From: Diphasiastrum complanatum
Taxonomy: Eukaryota > Streptophyta > Lycopodiopsida > Lycopodiales > Lycopodiaceae
Length of the DNA: 64,000 bases
Assembly: GCA_029204225.1 (NCBI GenBank)
Contig: CM055102.1
Coordinates: 37,318,585 to 37,382,584, forward strand
Reading direction: 5' to 3'
Shown: in pieces, positions 46,445 to 58,614 of the stretch
How positions within the stretch are numbered: the first letter of the stretch is position 1
How the letters are laid out: the number at the start of each line of letters is the position of its first letter
Position numbers and translations under genes: made by a program
The notes under the pieces: model-generated
Database searches by the model: none
What the model saw: only the letters and a program-made list of their open reading frames with translations
What the model was told of the DNA's origin: nothing

Positions 46445-47100
46445 GAGGAGGAAAGGAATGCCATGTACTTATATTCCTATCTTAACGTGAATATGTTGGA
46501 CTTGTAAACTATAAATTGTAAATATTGAAATGGCTCACACTAGCCTGTGGTGTTTTGTAAGAAAATCTAAATAGAAGGTTTTCGTTAACTTGTTGACCTC
46601 CTTGTATTTTATATAGGGTATTGGGTCTTAATTTAGAAGCTGCTAAACTAACCTCCTAAAAGAAAAAAGAGTTGAGCGATCAACGAAACACGTGTCATAT
46701 GCTCACTGGAACACTTGGTCCAGGTATGAGTGACACAAGTTGGACGGTCCTCCTATTCACTTGCCTATGTGTCAGCATATTGCCAAGTGGTGAGTGTCAG
46801 TTGTGCATGGAGTATGCTATGTGTCGACGATAGAACAAGTCATGTCAAGTGGGTGCTTGAAGTAGGAGGGCATGGGAGCCTAAGAGGGGGAGCCTTCCCC
46901 ATCTTTCTACTTTGCAGCAGGTAGCTGGGAGGAGACTTAGCAATAGTACTCTTATGTGTTTATGCTAGGATCTTGATATGTACTTTCAGAAGAAATCAAT
47001 AAAGTGGATATTTGGTGTCGACTTTGGTTTGTGTTGGGGTCATTGAGATAGTTATGTGAGACACACGTAGCATGAAACATGCTTCCCCCCTTGGAAAATA
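46445..47100 (+). repeat. putative gypsy polypurine tract and 3' LTR
   Basis: GAGGAGGAAAGG (46445-46456) follows the end of the integrase remnant and is succeeded by TGCCATGTAC, a possible LTR start. An AATAAA signal lies at 46998-47003. ACACGTGT is at 46688-46695. The right border is a guess, with no second copy to compare. Confidence 0.42.
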
Positions 47101-48205
47101 GGGGAACACATTCATGACAAAGGCTAACTAAGGTTATAGGTTTGTATTTTACAATTAAGTCTATGAAATGACTAGACATCAATTGAATCTCATCATGAAC
47201 ATAGCATTTAAATTTGATAGGTTGTGAAGGCTACATAATTCATTGTCAAGTATCGAGTTCACTCTCCTGACAACCACAAGCCACACATAGCTAATCAAGA
47301 GTTTTTTAAATAGATGTTATGTGACTAAAGATTCCTTGGGTAATTTTAGTTCCCTCCTAGTTAGTCTTGGGGATTGGCTACATGAAAACGTCCACTTCCT
47401 CTTATCTTATTCTAATGAGTGATGGCAGACTCAATCTCTTGTCAACAATGTTATGACTAATCTCTCCTTCAAATTTTTGATACCACATAAAACCCATTCA
47501 TTAATCTCAAAGATTATTGAATCGGTTTAGAATTACACAATGTCATGAAAAGGGAAGGTGAGCATAGAGAGAAACTATTCTACTCAAATATATGTCTTGG
47601 CATATGGATCCCATGGCTAGGATTTCCTTAAAAAACAATGCATGGCAAGTGATCAACATGATCATTTTCATGTTGAACTCTAGACCGTCTATAATTAGAA
47701 GAAAACATATTGTGAGTCCTCTCTTACTTTTGCTACGTTTGTGGCCATGAAAAATAGTAGTTTCAAGATACGTGTTTTAAAATATTAGCCAAACATTGGG
47801 AAAGGAACCTGACATATGTTAAGTGCTCACTTATGTGAGTGCATGTTTATAGTTAAATGCCAAAACATAGGTAATAGTGAATGAAAGTAGATCAACACAA
47901 GGTTTAATCAAAAGCTACGATGGTTATGTAATATACTAGTTTGAAAGATATCAACTTGAGAACCATTAAATCACGAAACATAACATACACCTAATGAAGT
48001 GGAACTTAATTGAAATTTAGACATTTGAGTTATTCTCTTGAGAGAGAAATCATCACTTATCTTTCCATCATGTCCATCCTTCATAATGTACTAGCGTAAA
48101 ACCCTCATTAATATTTTAGTAGATTCAAAGATCTGGGGAAAAGATTTTTTTTATTTTTCTATTTTATTCTTGCATTATTAATTGCTTGTTATGTTTGGCT
48201 TCCCT
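47100..48205. other. gene-free stretch
   Basis: AT-rich, with only short random ORFs. No repeats, motifs or RNA genes that I can support. Confidence 0.5.
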
Positions 48206-48213
48206 CAATATGT

Positions 48214-49010
48214 TGAAAATTGTCACTTCTCACTTGTCATTTTTTATTGTAAATAAAGATCAATCATGAGTACAATGTTCATGATCTGATTTCACACGTG
48301 TGGAGCTTGTTCCCACGTGTGAAAGAAAATACTTTTCATATTTGTAAATATATACTTTGATTTTGTATCAATCAAGTCAAGTGTGAACATGATATGACTA
48401 GTTTTTAGTCCAATTGACTAGACACCTAGAAGTTAGCTTATCCTTGCATGTGCATGAGTAAATGCTCCCACATGGCAAGTGGATGTTCACACGTGTGTAT
48501 AGAGTTCTAGAAGATAAGAATTGACCATTTTCCTTAGATCCTATTTTGTAGGGAATATTCCTATATTCTAGGAGACTAGCTCTTTGGATTTTAGAAGGTC
48601 AACTTTGGATAAGGATCAAGGATGGATCAAATGGATAGATCTGAGTGATGTGGCACTCTTCACACGTGTGAAGACCTGCTAAACTGTACCAGACTCCTGG
48701 ATGTACTTGATCCATAAAAGGATCATCATTTTGCTAATGAGATTGATGAGACTTTTGCATTCTACACTTTTGTGAGATTTCTAGTCAATAGAATTGTGAT
48801 TTTATTGAATGATTGCTATCAAGAACCTATGTACTTTTAGTTTCAGGTGCAGGTCGTACAGTGGACAGTACTCCACACTTGGGAGGCCGCTCTCACTTGT
48901 TTATGAAGATTTGATCCATTGCTCTTGCTTAAATCTAAGTGTAGTGAATCTAGATCAAGATCTAAAGTGTAGAACTTGATAGATCCATTGATTAAGCAAC
49001 CAATTACTCT
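48214..49010 (+). repeat. solo LTR-like segment with three G-box palindromes
   Basis: It begins TTGAAAATTGTCACTTC, similar to the LTR start TGTGAAAATTGTC of the intact copia. It contains CACACGTGTG at 48293-48302, 48488-48497 and 48661-48670, plus CCACGTGTG at 48313-48321. No element interior is attached on either side. The right border is approximate. Confidence 0.5.
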
Positions 49011-50850
49011 CTATGATTGTTAAGAACATCATTAATGTCCTAAAACTAAAATTTTATCAAATATGCCTCTCATTGTCATAATAATTGTATGATTTTCTTC
49101 CTCTTAGCAAATCATAAGAGATTGAGTTAATCCAAGTACATTTTTAGATTCTTGTGTTATTAACTTTTCTTTATGTTCAATTTCTCTCAGTATGCCTTGA
49201 TTGTCATTATAATGGTATGATTTTCTTAATCTTAGAGGATCATAAGATGATTGAGTTTGTTAAAATTTTAACAGTTGCTATATATAAATCTTGTGAAGTC
49301 AAAGAGCATCAACAAAATGAGAGATCTTTCAAAGACATGCAATGATACAATGAGTTCATGCACTACAATCATAAAATATTTGCAAATTCAACATTGCAAT
49401 TTGCCCTTTTTCAATTTTGTCTTTCAAGTTTGCTTTTCAGTTAGGTTTTAACTTTTAACTTTCAAACTGTCTAGTTTTGCCATTTCGGTTCTAGGGTCCG
49501 AGGTCTGAACTTTGGATTGCAATCTTCAACTTTGCAAATTGCTATGATTGTTGACATACATATTATGTCACATGTGGCACTTGCCATTTCATACTTATTG
49601 ATAATTACTCATCAATGAAAATATGGCAACCTTTTAGCATTTAAAACAGTATTCCTTTTTTAAGACTAATGTTTTTTTAAATAACATGAGAGCTAAGCAA
49701 ATGGCTATCGTACTTGTTGATTTGTTGTTAACCCACATCCATGAGCCTCAATACATGGGTGGCAACTACTACTCACCAACAGACCTACAATACCTAGAAC
49801 CAACTATTTGGATCTAAAATGTTCCAAACTATTCTATAAACTAGCAGAAAACTCCAAAACTTCTAGTTTTAAACGTAAGCTCTATTTTTAAAAAAACAAA
49901 TCTATCGATAAAAAATAAATGACGAGATTTTTACAATGTACACAATTGTACGACGAGAGGAACACAAAAATACTGCTTATTAAGAAGCCATTTGCTCCAA
50001 AAATTTTGCATATACATTTCATGAATCATGATAAGATATCAAAGACGATGGATCACAAATTGTCAACAAACTAACTTGACCCTATGGAACTTTGAAATTT
50101 TAATAATAGTTCATAACAAGCTAACTTGACCCTATAACTTGCCACATTAGATGTCACATGAGAGCAAATTGATACAATGTGAAAGGATGGAGGAGCAAGT
50201 GACAAATTGGACCAATTTCCCATGCCTACTTCTGAGTCATTCTTTGAAATGGCTCTAAGTTCAATTCAACAGGCACGAATACAGATGAGTGACAACTCTG
50301 TACCCATGGGTGGCAATAGGTGGCAGCATTTGTCAATGTTTGTAGTGTTGATGTATGCTCTTTCAATGCTTATGCAAGGCACACATCTCAACACCCACAG
50401 AATGATTGGTGCAGCTCTGATATCCTGTCAAGACAGCAAAGCCCTTCAGAGGAATCCATTCCAAAGGCGTGTGGAACCCTTAGATATAATTCAAGATTGT
50501 CACCGCATTTCACTTCTCAGTTGCCCAGTTGCCCAAAGTACATCAAATCACAGTCATTCCTATCAAATTTACACCTGCATCCACTCAACTACCACTTTTG
50601 ATGAACTCCGTAGATCTTTTTAAACAATTACCAGATTTTCATTTTTCAAAACACCATGCCAGCAGATTATGATTCTTTAACTCAATGAAAATTTTCAAAA
50701 GCATAGTATGGCTAATAAGAACTCTGCAAAGAAATTGGACATTCACTCCATATAAAATGTTAGAAACTATGGGCCAAATATAACAAATTCAAACCACACA
50801 GTATAATGCTTTGCCATTCCTTTATGTTTGGAAAAGGATCTTTTTTGTCA
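49010..50850. other. gene-free stretch
   Basis: No gene is supported. A 138-codon ORF at 50207-50623 overlaps a 93-codon ORF in another frame, has no recognisable motif and is not called. Confidence 0.45.
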
Positions 50851-50851
50851 C

Positions 50852-50933
50852 TTTGCACCAGGTTCAATGGCTGTTCAATTATATCTGACCCAATAGCCTT
50901 GCAATAATTACATGACCATTAACCTGGTGCAAA
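50852..50933. repeat. 82-bp inverted-repeat (MITE-like) element
   Basis: Perfect 13-bp terminal inverted repeats TTTGCACCAGGTT (50852-50864) and AACCTGGTGCAAA (50921-50933). Further pairing continues inward (CAATTAT against ATAATTA). The interior resembles 25021-25075. No target duplication is evident. Confidence 0.65.
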
Positions 50934-51627
50934 CTTTGCTACAAATTTCACTCCTCAAAACATAACGACATGCAGTACATAAGCATAAGTTGAAAGTGAC
51001 AAAATTTACAGACATTTCCAAGCAGTGCTATTCCCTTCAGACTATGCTCACTGGTACTCATCATCAGCTATATTTACTTCCACAGTTACAACGATGTTAC
51101 TAGTAACCATGAACAAACCTTTATAGCACATGAACACCAAACACTTTTTTGAACATGCAATCTCCAGCATACTTTTATTGCTAAAACAATAAAAGGCATA
51201 CTGTCCTCAATCCAAAAACTTTACAAAAACCTTTAAGAGGTACATCTTTGTTAAGAAAAGAAAATCATGGAAACTCCCTATACCTTGTATTCCTTACACT
51301 TCGTGTTCCAGATCTACAAGAACGTTGATAACTCCACGTTATGAAGCCCTTGCTAGATGGACACATGTGAATTACAAAGGAGCTACAATTACGTAGCAAT
51401 CTTCTCCTTACAATATTTATTAACTGCATCTAGATTCAGGTTGCTTCAACTATATATAGTGAAAAGATTGACGTGTACAACTTTCCCTGCATTATGTAGA
51501 ATAAAGACAGCTTTTCTTGTCCCTATAGAAAAGCTGGCCTTCAGGATCTAGCACCTTCATGAGGAGCACATTGGATTGAATGCTTCTATACTCTATAACA
51601 GTCAGTAAATATTTGTTTGAATCTTCA

Positions 51628-54600
51628 TCATCGAATACTTCTGCTATGAACTGCCAGAAACATGTAGAGTTGATCAAGATCCCTGACACATTCTCTCATA
51701 GTGGGTCTACGATTATCATCCTCACGAACACAATTCGAGGCAAGATTTGCAAACTTTTTAACAGATCCCCATGAACATGACTCCAAGCTTATCTCCGGAT
51801 CAAGAATCGTTTTGAGTTTTCTCTTGTCCTTCAAGCATTCCCTAGCCTGTGAAAATAGAAAGAGAGTGATTCAAAACTTATGTTCCTCCAATACGTAGTG
51901 ATTTGGGTTAGAACCTCCTTTTCTCTCCCTGAGGTCAGGGGTTCCGACTCCAATCCACCACACACACGAGGACATACAAGACAAAAAATTTAACTGACAG
52001 ATTCTCCAAGTTGAAAAAGGCCATCCTCAGATAAGTGGCTGAAGCTGCAATCGCATTCATGTATATTGTGAGGACTTTGAATGCCCAACACGGCACATGA
52101 AAATATAGTAAACAAACTCCACTAATGACACAAGCTTCTCAATATTGAACTCAAGTTATCAGAAAATTTTCCAGTTAACATTATGCTTAAGAGAGGAAGT
52201 GCTAGTGTAGTCTAATGGTTTATAAGAAACTTACCAAAGCCACTAGGTTCTGTTTTCTCACGCTTTGACTTGCATCCACAGGTCTTCTCCCAGTTAAGAG
52301 TTCCAAAAGCACAACTCCAAAAGCATATACATCACACTTTACTGTGAGTTGCCCAGTCTGTGCAAGAGACAACAAAAGCTTCATAATGTTCACAGTTTCT
52401 TCCTGAAGTCAATGGCAGGAACAAATGACATCTCTTCAGTCAAAGCATCTCTCCACTTAAGTTTCAGATTTCAGGACTTACTGCTGTGTATTGAGGGTCA
52501 AAATAGCCAAATGTTCCAAGCACCCTCGTGCTCACATAAGTCTTACTTCCAAAGGGAACCAGCTTTGCAAGGCCGAAATCTGAAACCTATAACAGCTTCA
52601 CAAGGTATTAGAAGGAAAAGCAGCAACTTGTTAAAGAAAACTGTGTCAACTGTTTTCTAGATTCAGCACACAATCTAAACATTGCTGGTGTTGGAACTTA
52701 ATATTCCAAATAAAAGGTAAGTATCTACAGTCAACTGAAACCACCCATGATTCCAAAGGAAGTGTTAACTACATAGGATGGTAGAAATGTAGGTCGGCTA
52801 CAGTAATGCAGGTTTTTCCAGAAAAAAGGGAGCCCACTTGGAGTAATGAACCAAAAGATTAGCTATCTGCTTAAGCATCAGACACTATGCCATGAAAAAG
52901 CCAACTTTGCAACCACTTATCTGAAAATGCTGGGTTGTCAAACAGTGGAGTAACGTATTTCCAATCACCACTGTAAAGACTGACGGGCCCAACCTAATCC
53001 AAGGATGGAATGGATGTTGCTTCCACCCACCAAACTCTCCCCACCCTCAGATGAAGGCACAACTGCTACTGACATGCAATAGCGGTTGAAAATACGCTGC
53101 TCCTCAGACAGTTTTTAAAGTTTTCGAATTCTACTTCAGCACCAAATAAGTAAAAGATCAAACTTCAGGATCCATCTAAGCAGAGTTATAAGCTATGAAA
53201 GCAACAGCATCTGTAGGTACCAGATACTATTTAATGATCTGTATCTTTCTTGAAGCACCTGAAATTAGCTAAAGCATCGGTCTAGAAAAGATTCAACATT
53301 AAATTGAACCTCACGGCCTCTGATGCAGTAAAACACAACTACTACTCTCATCTTTGACCTGCCACCTTACATGACTCCGCTCTATGTTGTGACTGGTTAT
53401 GCTTTCAAATTTCTAACATATGTTCTAAGTAAAAACAGTGATAGACCAAGCACCAAATAAAGATTACTGACAGAATCATATCAAAAAGAATGCTGGAAGT
53501 TGATGTGAAACAGCCACAATCAATCTTTACTGTGATTTGAAAGAATATTTACGAAATGAGTCATGCATATGATATTACCAAAACAAACAGAATAGAAGGC
53601 GCAACTTCTGTGACTAGGAGCGAACAATTTCCTCGTTATTATTTATACAACACCTAATGAAAAGCAAGCAAAGAGAAATGTTCATTAAGGGAAAGGGAAC
53701 AGAAGTCTGGAAATAAAGCCATGGTTCCTAGGGAGAATGTTCCCATCCCTTAGAAATGTGGGAACGTCGTTCCCACCTGCTCCCCAACACGGGAATGTGT
53801 ATACGTCATGATGTGGCATTCCCTTTTTTACCCCATTCCCCCTCCCCAGAAGATGTTGCCTCCCCCGGGGTCTAGACGTTTTCCCATTCCTGTTCCTTGC
53901 AACTATGAGTAAAACTAGGAAAGAATCAACTCGAAGTCCTCCATACTCATTGAAGTTAAGCCGGTTTAACCTGATTTCATATACGATCCAACCACAGACA
54001 CTATGATGTACATATATGTATATATATATACCTAAGGAAGCGGATCCTGCGTCCGAACGCGCGTCCGCATCCGCGTCCGAACGCGGACGCGCCAGGGGTG
54101 TGTCTGGGTCCCGGACACGTCCGCTTTTTCTTTTTTTTTTAATTTTTTTGATTTTTTTAGAGTTATTTAGCCAAAAAAAAATAAAAAAAAATATGGACGC
54201 GTTCGACCCCGCATCCGGGGTCGGACAGGTCCGGGTCCGGACGCCGGATGCGGTCGCGAAATGCCCGCGTCCGGCCCGGACCCTGATGTCTATATACATA
54301 TACAAATATATACCTTGGGTTGAAATCTTTCATCCAGTAAGATATTGCTAGACTTCAAGTCCCGGTGGATTACTGGATTCCCTGTTGCTGGGCCAGCGTG
54401 TAAATATTCCAGGGCCTTAGCCACTCCAAGTGCAACACCAACACGAGTACACCAGTCCATCCTGACTCTCACAATACCTGCTCCATAATTGGTAAAGATG
54501 AATACTGGTGACCATCCTCATGAAAGGCAATCAAATAAGAAGAAAATCAATAGATTTTGTAAACTTTAGTGGGATACTGGTGAATAAAGTTTTATGCCCA

Positions 54601-55451
54601 CAATCTTATAGAAGTGCTGATAAGAGAAAATGTCCCGTAGCCACTCAACAGTACCCCAAATATACCAAAAAAGAAAGGAATGCTTCATGTGAAGAGAGTG
54701 CACTGTGCTGTAGGAGATCAAATGACCTTCAGCCATGAGCTTACCATGCAAATGTTCTTGAAGATTGCCTTGACGCATGAACTCATAGACCAATATGCGA
54801 TATCCTTTATCTGCACAATAACCGATCAATTTCACAAGATTTGGATGATTTAACCTGCTGAGAATATCTACCTCAACTCTGAATTCTCTCTCTGCTTGGG
54901 CACTCCTGCTTAGCGCTGGATCCATCTGCTTTATGGCAACAACCTGGATGAAATATTTGAAGCAATCAGCTAAATGACAGCTATTAATGTGAAACCTAGA
55001 TGATGACCGATTGAATAGCACATCCACACATAAAAAACATACAGCAAACAAAAGTAGATACCCATTTGCTACCAAAACAGTGCAGACTAATACACTGTCT
55101 AAAACTCTCCTATTTACATGTCTGCTGCACCCAGGACTGCCAAATACAAAATTGCAGTCATCAGGAAACACTGACAGAGAAGTATTCTGACATGCTGTAG
55201 CAGAATAAAGAGCTAATATGAGCAATAGAAGCATCGGTCAGGAGAGCAGCTCTGTAGAATCACCTGTCCGCTACTAAGAACTCCTCGATACACACGACCA
55301 AAACCTCCTTCTCCTAAAAGCATATCATAACTGAAGTTGCGTGTCGCTTGCCTCATTTCTTTCAGCGTGAATATGATTGCCACAGTTGCTGCTGACCTGA
55401 TGATTGGCGAAAGTGGAGTAATCTGATAGTATTCCAATGGCTTTCGGAGCC
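51628..55451 (-). CDS. receptor-like cytoplasmic kinase, PBL28-like, minus strand
   Basis: Exons in transcript order: 55451-55264, 54943-54745, 54477-54314, 52586-52482, 52357-52235, 51846-51628 (TGA at 51630-51628). All junctions are GT-AG and keep phase. The domain begins [14 protein letters not shown], then the Gly loop [11 protein letters not shown], catalytic Lys (VVAIKQMD), [36 protein letters not shown] and [12 protein letters not shown], and [20 protein letters not shown] near the end. All catalytic motifs are intact, so an active Ser/Thr kinase is expected. Pattern and exon layout resemble plant RLCKs such as Arabidopsis PBL28; substrates are unknown. The 5' end is incomplete: 55451 starts inside a codon. 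A candidate upstream exon is 55621-55562 (acceptor TTTAG, donor GTAATC), which joins in phase and reads GRCWESTGIIFTHVHPRSS. The true start was not found, so an extracellular or membrane part cannot be excluded. Confidence 0.9.
53688..53900. repeat. fold-back element in kinase intron
   Basis: About 210 bp built from GGGAAC/GTTCCC words. AGGGAACAGAAG at the left end pairs loosely with CTGTTCCTT at the right. The internal 15-bp inverted repeat GGGAACGTCGTTCCC lies at 53760-53774. It lies in the 1.7-kb kinase intron (52587-54313). Confidence 0.5.
54041..54285. repeat. GC-rich island with A/T core in kinase intron
   Basis: Two arms dominated by GCGTCCG/CGGACGC words (54041-54124 and 54194-54285) flank a poly-T/poly-A core. 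The arms are roughly inverted copies (CATCCGCGTCCG against its complement at the far end). TA-repeat DNA lies on both sides. GTTCGACCCC (54201-54210) resembles a pol III B box. It looks like an inserted short element rather than host intron DNA. The ORFs across it are compositional artefacts. Confidence 0.6.
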
Positions 55452-55639
55452 CTACAAAAGGACAACAAGATTATGCAATTGATGTGAGTAAACATTAGTC
55501 CAACTCAGCTATAATGGGTTTAACTGACTTGCTACATAAATTTACTTAGATTAATGATTACTTGAAGAACGAGGATGGACGTGGGTAAAGATAATGCCTG
55601 TAGACTCCCAACAGCGTCCACCTAAATCAAAACTACTTA

Positions 55640-56850
55640 TTCCCTCTGGAAAACCGTGACTTAAGAACAGGGCCAACTATGACCCTATAATATGATATGT
55701 ACTAAAAGGAACTGTACTTTACTGGTAGATATACATGTTGATCAAATTTCTAACTGTAGGACAATGCTTATAGCAGAGCTTTTAAGAAAAAAAAAGAAGC
55801 TGGAATTCGATCAGACCTAAAAATAAACCACCAACTCAAATGAGGGCTCACTGGCCTATTGAAACTTTCTAGAGAAGTTAGGTATAGGAGTTGGGAAATA
55901 GCCTAATAATCAAAATAAAAGGCATGCTAATACATAGCTTTGAAGCATATGGAACAAATACCTGGTAAAAAACAAAAATTCAAAAACATCTCCAAAACCC
56001 TTTTTTTTTGGGCAATAAGAAATAATATTCTAAATTGAATTTTTTTTTCAGTTTTCTATGTTTCACAATTACAGAACGGGTGTTTACGAGTTGATTGATA
56101 AACAATGGGTTGCCAGGTTCTAAAGTCAGCTTATTAATAGTAAAAGCATAGGCCTAAATAGTAAAAACTAACAAAATGAAATAGTAACATAGGAACTGAG
56201 AACCAGTAAACCATATGTAGAATGCATGTAACTGTCCACTATCCTCAAAAAGCATTGTCCTCAACCTCAATATAGTAAGGAAGATCAAGAGAACAGTGCC
56301 CAAACTCCATGAACAATAAAAACCTGTCATTAAGAGTTTGTAATGGCTACAAGAGGAGTTGGTCCTCCAAAACAAATCATATCTATTATCCACAAACATA
56401 GGAAATCTATTGGAAAGTTTCTTTGTCACCCAAGGACTCTCTCATCAGCAGGTCGGCCTTGTTAATGAGACAAAAGAATTCAACCAAAGATCTACAGTGA
56501 TGCCCACATAACTATACTTGGATAATCATTTCGAGTATACAAGGAAACAAGTAATCATAAGTAGGAAAGGTGGAAAATTTTCTTAGTGAGGACATTTAGA
56601 CAGCATCTTACATTATTGGGCCTATTATTTATCCCTTAGTCAATAAATTGTTAATGTCCCCATTAACTAACGTTTGGCCCCAAGCCTTGATAAGGTTGGA
56701 GGATCTTAGCTCTAACCTCAAAAGCAGCTTCCTAGAAGGTTGTGTTAAGGTCACCAAACTAGTATAAATAGGACCTCTACTAAGCATTCTTCAGCTTATG
56801 ATGTTGATGTCTATGAGTGTCTTTGTGGAGAGTAATCCTTTCTAGGCTCT
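55640..56850. other. gene-free stretch upstream of the kinase exons
   Basis: AT-rich with A/T homopolymer runs. Missing 5' exons of the kinase could lie here or further right, but none is convincing. Confidence 0.45.
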
Positions 56851-56853
56851 GAG

Positions 56854-56879
56854 TTGCAGCGGATCGCGATCCGCTGCAA
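56854..56879. repeat. 26-bp perfect palindrome
   Basis: TTGCAGCGGATCG and its exact complement CGATCCGCTGCAA abut with no spacer. Nearby, GCGATCTGGA (56897-56906) and TCCAGATCGC (57034-57043) form a second inverted pair, so 56.85-57.06 kb may be one fold-back element. Confidence 0.85.
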
Positions 56880-57069
56880 AAAACGACCTGGATCGTGCGA
56901 TCTGGATGAATAGCAGAAATACTGAAGCAGATGAATACAGAACTGCTCTTTTATAACCCTTCCACATGATACCCATAGTGGCAGCTTCTGAAAAAAAAAA
57001 ATAATTGCAATCCGGGAAACCCTCATGGGATTTTCCAGATCGCGCATTCCGGAATGGAACATGCAACTT

Positions 57070-58470
57070 AGCTAGAAGCACATGCACACCAGTGCCATAT
57101 TGGTTAAATTGTGGCAAGTGCTCTTTGTAGAATAATTCTATTTCATCAGCAGTATATTTTTGTATGCAATGCCTATCTGTGATGAGTGTTCATAACTTGA
57201 TATCTGAGCAAGTTCCTAGCACACCAACAAGCTGCCGTTTTCTTTCATATCGTTTGTTTTAAAGCGAAAAATCCTATGTTTTGTTTTTTTGCTTCTACTT
57301 CTACACTAATCATATTTCCAGTTTATGGATTGTTGAAGTCCACGTTGTAACTTTTTCATCGTTCTTTTAGGACTTTTATATCGTTGACCTCCTATTGCAA
57401 CATGCTTTTGATGCACTTTACAAGTCTTGATTATACGTAGAAATTTAGTTTTGAAATTCCAGTTTCCCTACTTTTCAGACTAGATCTTCATAATTTTCGG
57501 CATCCTTTCATATAGAAAAATTATATTCTATGCAACTAAGCCCAAAAAATCATTTGCTCAAGCCTCAATCCAGAAATGACTGTTGAAAATGTAGCATTGG
57601 TGAAAATCTAGGATTAAAACAAATGGAGCATAAAAGGGATCTAAATCTTATGAATCCATCAAACCAACAAGTGCTCAATCCTCTCTCTCTCAACTACAAC
57701 GTCCAACAATACATTTGTTTCTCAAGATACGTGAAATATTGCCATGACACACAAAAGCATATGATGGTAAACGTTACATATATGACCATGCAATCAAAAG
57801 CATTACTTAGCATTTAATGCTTTTGTTGGAGGAGGCAAATTGCATGCATTGATGAATTGAAACTGCACAATGTGTATCATAAGGGGCAAGGCAATGCAAT
57901 GCTCATATTACCCAATACTTCTCATCTTATTTACCCCTCTATATAGTCCCTATTTACAAAAGCATTCATCACACAAAAGATGATACGTGAAAAACCTTTC
58001 ACTAACAAGAATTCAATCAAATAAGAAATGTTACAATCTTAGCCCACTTAGCACTATTGTAATAATTGCCCGTCTTACATGTATTATACAAAACATTGGT
58101 ATGACTACTGATCAAAGGGATACAATAAAACATGCCATTACAGCATTAAAGAAACAATATGATGTTTCAATATCAACAAATTAATCATGAAATTGAAATG
58201 CTGAAGTATCTCTAAAGACAAAGGAAAAGCTTTATGCAGAACAAGATTTGCAAATGAAAACTTTGGATGAACTCTTGAAACCACCCAACAGACCAGAAAT
58301 TTGATATGTTTTCCGTAAAAACTCACATATTGTGTCTTCGGAATCTTTGTTTTGCTTTCTTTTCCTCCATGAGGTAAAGATCTTCAAGGACAACATGTGC
58401 ATTCAGTATTTAAAACAAAATTCTGTAAAGCCTCATTTCTGCACACAAAAGTAACGATAACACACCAAAT
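57070..58470. other. gene-free stretch
   Basis: AT-rich non-coding DNA with only short unsupported ORFs. Confidence 0.5.
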
Positions 58471-58474
58471 ATGA

Positions 58475-58478
<4 letters not shown>

Positions 58479-58552
<74 letters not shown>
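58479..58552 (+). repeat. (CT)37 microsatellite
   Basis: 74 bp of uninterrupted CT repeats. It creates three spurious ORFs of Ser-Leu or Arg-Glu repeats. Confidence 0.98.
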
Positions 58553-58556
<4 letters not shown>

Positions 58557-58614
58557 TATATTAAAGCAAAATATGGAAACTTTGACTCCCATGAGAAGAT
58601 CTGGAAATTCATCG

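Noticed and set aside
50207-50623. 138-codon ORF overlapping a 93-codon ORF
   Set aside because: No recognisable domain, two frames open at once, no splice or context support.
53685-54305. 206-codon minus-strand ORF in the kinase intron
   Set aside because: It runs across two repeat blocks and homopolymers; composition explains the open frame, and it lies within an intron of a confident gene.
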